From Chelatococcus sp. (lineage in GTDB: Bacteria > Pseudomonadota > Alphaproteobacteria > Rhizobiales > Beijerinckiaceae), in assembly GCA_003248805.1 (NCBI GenBank), contig QFQY01000014.1, forward strand, positions 111,884-175,883: a DNA stretch of 64,000 nt. The letters run 5' to 3'. Numbering within the stretch: the first letter of the stretch is position 1; every line of letters starts with the position of its first letter. Below, in pieces: positions 60,577 to 64,000 of the stretch. A program made the position numbers and the translations under genes. The notes beneath the pieces are model-generated. The model saw only the letters and a program-made list of their open reading frames with translations, did not search any database and had not been told where the DNA came from.

Positions 60577-62262
60577 ATGAGCCGGAGCAAGAAGCTCGAA
60601 CTGACGTGGGTGGGAAAGGACGAAGAGCCTCGGCTTGAGCCTCGCATCCTCATCGAGGACGTGGGCATGTCGTACTGCGCTGCCGCGCGTGCAGCAGGCG
60701 ATTTTTTTGATAATCGCCTTATCCAGGGTGACAATCTGCTTGCCCTAAAGGCGCTTGAGGCCGAATTTTCAGGGAAAGTGAATTGTATATTTATCGATCC
60801 TCCGTACAATACCGGATCGGCTTTCGAATATTACGATGACTCGTTAGAGCACTCGCTCTGGCTGGGGATGATGAGAGACCGCCTCGTTTTGCTGCGGAGC
60901 CTACTTTCTGACGACGGATCGATTTGGGTAACAATCGACGACAATGAACTTCACTACCTCAAAGTTTTGATGGATGAGATATTTGGGAGGCGGAACTTCA
61001 TTGGATCGGCGATCTGGCAGCACAGCGTGCAGGGCAAAGGATACAGTGGCAAGTTTTCGGTCCACCACAATTACGTCTTAGCTTACCGCAAGAGCGAAAA
61101 ATTTACGTTGAACGATCTTCCGCGACAGGAGGAGCATAACGTAAACTACTCTAATCCAGACAATGATCCGCGTGGAGCGTGGCGGTCTGGCGATGTGCGT
61201 AACGCGCTCGTACGACCAAATCTCATGTATGACATTACTACCCCGAGCGGGAAGACGATTAAGCATCCACCCAAAGGATGGAGATTCAGCAGAGAAACGT
61301 TCGAGAAAGAACTTAAGGTAGGAAAAATTAAATTCTCAAAGGATGAATCTCGGATCATTCGGAAGATTTACTTGGAAGATCAGGAGGGCCGAGTTCCCGA
61401 AACTCTTTGGTTTTCAAATGACGTTGGAACGACACGCGAGGCCAGCGCTGAGGTCAGGGCTTTTCACGACGGAGATGATTTCGACACACCTAAGCCGGAG
61501 CGTCTTATCGAACGCGTGCTTCTACTAGCCACAAACAAGGGCGATCTCGTCTTGGACTCGTTTGCTGGCTCCGGGACAACGGGCGCAGTCGCTCATAAAA
61601 TGGGTCGCCAATGGCTTATGATTGAGCTTGGGAGGCAGGCTACCTCGCTAATTGCTCCTCGAATGCAGAGCGTGATCGACGGTCGCGACGCAGGTGGCGT
61701 TACCGAAAGTGCGAGTTGGAAGGGCGGCGGCGGTTTTCGCTTCTACCGCCTTGCTCCGTCGCTTTTGGAGCGGGATCGCTGGGGAAATTGGGTTATTTCG
61801 AGAGATTACAACCCAGAGATGTTAGCTGAAGCGATGTGTAAACATATGAGTTTTAGCTATTTCCCATCCCAGGACCCTTCCGAATATTGGAATCACGGGT
61901 TCTCTTCGGAGCGCGATTTTATTTTCGTGACCACAAATGCGCTCACCCATGAGATGCTAGAGGCCATCTCCTACGATGTGGGGCCTGATCGACATCTTCT
62001 GATTTGCTGCAAAGCGTTCAGCACCAAGCGCCCTGACGCTTTCCAGAATCTAACCCTGAGACGAATCCCTCATGCGATCCTCCATACCTGTGAATGGGGG
62101 CGAGACGATTATTCGCTCAAGATCGCAAGCCTGCCGGAAGTGGACAGGGTTGTAGACGAGCCAGAGCTTGCGCCAGCTACCAGAGCCGCCGCTGCGCGCT
62201 CCAAGAGAAATGAGCAGGGTAGTCCGGGATTGTTCGACACCCCCGCCGAGGCTGAGGACTGA
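60577..62262 (+). CDS. Site-specific DNA methyltransferase (beta-class, type III Mod-like)
   Basis: A 561-residue N6-adenine or N4-cytosine methyltransferase. Motif IV DPPYNTGS near 74-81 comes before the SAM-binding motif FAGSGTTG near 329, the order of the beta class, such as Mod of type III systems. The 240 residues between them hold the target recognition domain (from HSVQGKGYSGKFSVHHNYVL on). A C-terminal extension of about 200 residues follows. Its G+C is distinctly lower than the chromosome, a sign of transfer. ATG 60577 has GGAA upstream; TTG 60571 is possible. It ends 3 bases before the Res-like gene. Confidence 0.9.
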   Translation: MSRSKKLELTWVGKDEEPRLEPRILIEDVGMSYCAAARAAGDFFDNRLIQGDNLLALKALEAEFSGKVNCIFIDPPYNTGSAFEYYDDSLEHSLWLGMMRDRLVLLRSLLSDDGSIWVTIDDNELHYLKVLMDEIFGRRNFIGSAIWQHSVQGKGYSGKFSVHHNYVLAYRKSEKFTLNDLPRQEEHNVNYSNPDNDPRGAWRSGDVRNALVRPNLMYDITTPSGKTIKHPPKGWRFSRETFEKELKVGKIKFSKDESRIIRKIYLEDQEGRVPETLWFSNDVGTTREASAEVRAFHDGDDFDTPKPERLIERVLLLATNKGDLVLDSFAGSGTTGAVAHKMGRQWLMIELGRQATSLIAPRMQSVIDGRDAGGVTESASWKGGGGFRFYRLAPSLLERDRWGNWVISRDYNPEMLAEAMCKHMSFSYFPSQDPSEYWNHGFSSERDFIFVTTNALTHEMLEAISYDVGPDRHLLICCKAFSTKRPDAFQNLTLRRIPHAILHTCEWGRDDYSLKIASLPEVDRVVDEPELAPATRAAAARSKRNEQGSPGLFDTPAEAED

Positions 62263-62265
62263 CCG

Positions 62266-63948
62266 ATGCTGGGTAGGATAGGGACGCCTGATCAGGTCCG
62301 CCGCGAACTTGTCGCCAGGATGAGTCTGCGAATTCCTCAGGAGCATTCGCTAGACATACTCGCGGACGTGACAGACCTGTTGAAGCTCGGCAAAGATGCC
62401 AGCAACGAGGCTGCGCTCGAAGCGATAAAGGCCGCGTTTCCTGAGTTTGGTGATTTCGAGGGCCGCGATTTCCCTTCCCTGTGCTTCGCGTTGGCGACAG
62501 GCGTTGGGAAGACCCGGCTTCTCGGGGCGTTTATCGCGTTCCTCTACATCACTGGTAGGTCAAAGAATTTTTTTGTCCTGGCCCCAAACACAACGATCTA
62601 TCAAAAACTGGTTGCGGACCTGACACCTGGGACGCGTAAGTACGTGTTTAAGGGTGTCAGCGCCTTCACGCAGCATCCGCCTGTTGTTGTCACGGGAGAT
62701 ACCTGGGATCAGTCAACGATCTTTGTCGAAGCAGCACGGCGCAATGGCGGCGCGGTGATCAACGTCTTCAACATCGACAAGATCAACAAGGAAGGCGGGC
62801 GCATCAAAAAATTGAACGAGTATGTCGGGGACAGCTATTTCAATTTTCTTGCTGGCCTCCCCGATCTCGTCCTGATTATGGACGAGGCCCATCGCTACCG
62901 CGCAAAAGCAGGGCTGAAGGCGGTAACGGACCTGAAGCCCGTCCTTGGCCTTGAACTCACAGCCACGCCGAAAAGCGTTGGAGCGAGGGCAGTCGGTTTC
63001 CAGAACGTCATCTACAAATTCGGCCTCGGCGAGGCGATGGAGCACGGCTACGTGAAGGAGCCAGCCGTCGCCACGCGCAAGGATTTCGATCCGAAGTCGG
63101 TCACACCGGAACGCCTAGAGGAGATCAAACTCGAAGACGGCATCCATGCTCATGAGCATGTTCGACTTGAACTGGAGAAGTACGCGACCGAGACCGGCAG
63201 GCCACGGGTGCGTCCGTTCATGCTCGTGGTTGCGCAAGACACGGACGATGCGCGGCGCATTCGAGGGCGCATACAAAGCGACAGCTTCTTTGGCGGCTAC
63301 TACAAGGACCGCGTTATCCAGGTCGATAGCTCAGGGAAGAGCAAGGAGGAAAGCGATGAAGTGACTGAACGTCTCCTCAAATTGGAGACGGACGGCACCA
63401 CCGAGATCGTGATCCACGTCAACATGCTCAAAGAAGGCTGGGACGTGACCAACCTCTTCACGATCGTCCCGCTTCGCGCATCGGCATCAGACATTCTGAC
63501 CGAACAGACGCTCGGACGTGGGCTGCGCCTTCCTTACGGCGAGCGCACCAAGGTGGAAGCGATCGACCGGCTGACCGTCATCGCCCATGACCGCTTCGCG
63601 GAAGTCATCGAGAAGGCGAAGGAGCCGGGCTCCGTCGTCGCTACGATGAAGGCCGTTGTGATTGGCGAGGGCGGCGACATACCGGCAACAGGCAGCACTC
63701 TCGTACAGGCCCCGTCGCGCGCGGAAGCTGCACTGACCGGTGCGGCAAGTGGGTTGAGTGACCATTCCCAAGAGCCATTCGTCTTCCAGACTCAGGAGGA
63801 GCGTACGGTCGCAAAGGTAACGCTTGATGTAATTCACGCGATGGAGCGTGAGTTCAAGACGCTCGACGACCTGCATAAGCCCGAAGTTCAGGCGAAGATT
63901 GCTGCGAAGGTCGAAGCCATCTCTAAGAGTCCGTCCCGGAACTCATGA
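62266..63948 (+). CDS. Type III restriction (Res)-like SF2 helicase, truncated at the 3' end
   Basis: The visible protein has 560 residues. Helicase motifs are all present: ATGVGKTRLL near 78, DEAHRY near 206, LTATPKSVG, and TEQTLGRGLRLPYG near 412-425. Full Res subunits usually have 850-1000 residues with a C-terminal PD-(D/E)XK nuclease. Here the frame ends after AAKVEAISKSPSRNS, exactly where a sequence that looks like the end of a transposon gene begins (63927). So the nuclease domain is missing and the last five or six residues are probably borrowed from the insertion. Without the nuclease the cassette likely cannot cut DNA. The remaining part could be on the far side of the insertion, outside the window. 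Confidence 0.85.
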   Translation: MLGRIGTPDQVRRELVARMSLRIPQEHSLDILADVTDLLKLGKDASNEAALEAIKAAFPEFGDFEGRDFPSLCFALATGVGKTRLLGAFIAFLYITGRSKNFFVLAPNTTIYQKLVADLTPGTRKYVFKGVSAFTQHPPVVVTGDTWDQSTIFVEAARRNGGAVINVFNIDKINKEGGRIKKLNEYVGDSYFNFLAGLPDLVLIMDEAHRYRAKAGLKAVTDLKPVLGLELTATPKSVGARAVGFQNVIYKFGLGEAMEHGYVKEPAVATRKDFDPKSVTPERLEEIKLEDGIHAHEHVRLELEKYATETGRPRVRPFMLVVAQDTDDARRIRGRIQSDSFFGGYYKDRVIQVDSSGKSKEESDEVTERLLKLETDGTTEIVIHVNMLKEGWDVTNLFTIVPLRASASDILTEQTLGRGLRLPYGERTKVEAIDRLTVIAHDRFAEVIEKAKEPGSVVATMKAVVIGEGGDIPATGSTLVQAPSRAEAALTGAASGLSDHSQEPFVFQTQEERTVAKVTLDVIHAMEREFKTLDDLHKPEVQAKIAAKVEAISKSPSRNS

Positions 63949-64000
63949 CGCTCGCGCGATGCGGCGGATAAGAACCATGGCGGCGGCTGCGTAGAGGAAG
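63927..64000 (-). mobile_element. End of an insertion sequence (probable IS5-type), interrupting the Res gene
   Basis: From 64000 on the minus strand an open frame reads FLYAAAAMVLIRRIARAS then TGA (stop at 63945-63943). This resembles the C-terminus of IS5-like DDE transposases (aliphatic helix followed by LRR), but I am not certain of the family. The element may start with GAGTCCGTCCCGGAACTC at 63927, a plausible terminal inverted repeat. Most of the element lies beyond the window. Confidence 0.55.

Noticed and set aside
56855..63948. DISARM or BREX system
   Set aside because: No DUF1998 (drmB), phospholipase D-like drmC, PglZ or BrxC-like protein is present. The gene set fits an expanded type III-like restriction cassette better.

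Overview
The window is about 68% G+C, gene-dense and made mostly of short operons. It looks like an alphaproteobacterium of the order Hyphomicrobiales, most like Bosea or a close relative. The reasons are gene orders and families I know from that order (htpX-rsmB-heparinase-purH, a DUF1674 protein, hutX with a hmuQ-type heme oxygenase, sdhC-D-A-B), YNPDQPRVPAGN-type proteins, and the style of the extragenic palindromes. This assignment rests on recognition of families, not on a 16S gene.

1-6,613: a catabolic and transport operon. It holds the 3' part of an FGGY sugar kinase, a BtpA/SgcQ protein, an SDR dehydrogenase, an ABC importer (permease, binding protein, single-domain ATPase), a nucleoside hydrolase and a small unknown protein. 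Together they suggest uptake of a nucleoside or pentose-like compound, hydrolysis or oxidation, and phosphorylation. 6,663-12,825: a DSD1-type PLP enzyme, an MsbA-like ABC exporter, obgE, and a LysR regulator divergent from an EamA transporter. 12,942-14,803: an overlapping pair that looks like a polymorphic nuclease toxin and its immunity protein. 14,784-19,950: an RND efflux pump, its adaptor and a TetR repressor, with a 40-bp operator-like palindrome in front.

20,111-31,011: core metabolism. It holds a glutamine amidotransferase coupled to a DadA-like flavoenzyme, the succinate dehydrogenase operon with an extra small membrane protein between sdhA and sdhB, a mesaconyl-CoA hydratase-like protein, an in-frame fusion of DUF429 to a threonine/serine dehydratase, a CitE/malyl-CoA lyase-like protein, and ppa. 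31,189-37,549: a tyrosine phosphatase, a flippase-like protein, and a heme uptake and use locus (hutX and hmuQ divergent from hmuTUV) around an AT-rich regulatory region. 37,668-52,823: housekeeping and assorted genes, including an L,D-transpeptidase, cfa, the SDHAF4 homologue, htpX, rsmB, a heparinase-like protein, purH, ybaK, a Crp/Fnr regulator, DUF1007 with a nickel/cobalt transporter, and a ferredoxin reductase-like protein.

52,931-64,000: a genomic island at a tRNA-Glu(CTC) gene. The adjoining tyrosine integrase is bracketed by perfect 72-bp inverted repeats, the left one including the tRNA 3' end. The island then carries two small unknown genes, a serine resolvase, and a four-gene restriction-like cassette: a SNF2 helicase, an unrecognised 272-aa protein, a beta-class adenine methyltransferase and a type III Res-like helicase. 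The Res gene is cut short at about residue 553 by what looks like an insertion sequence running off the window. The methyltransferase has visibly lower G+C than the chromosome around it.

Several families of dispersed palindromic repeats sit between genes. No CRISPR array and no rRNA operon were seen.
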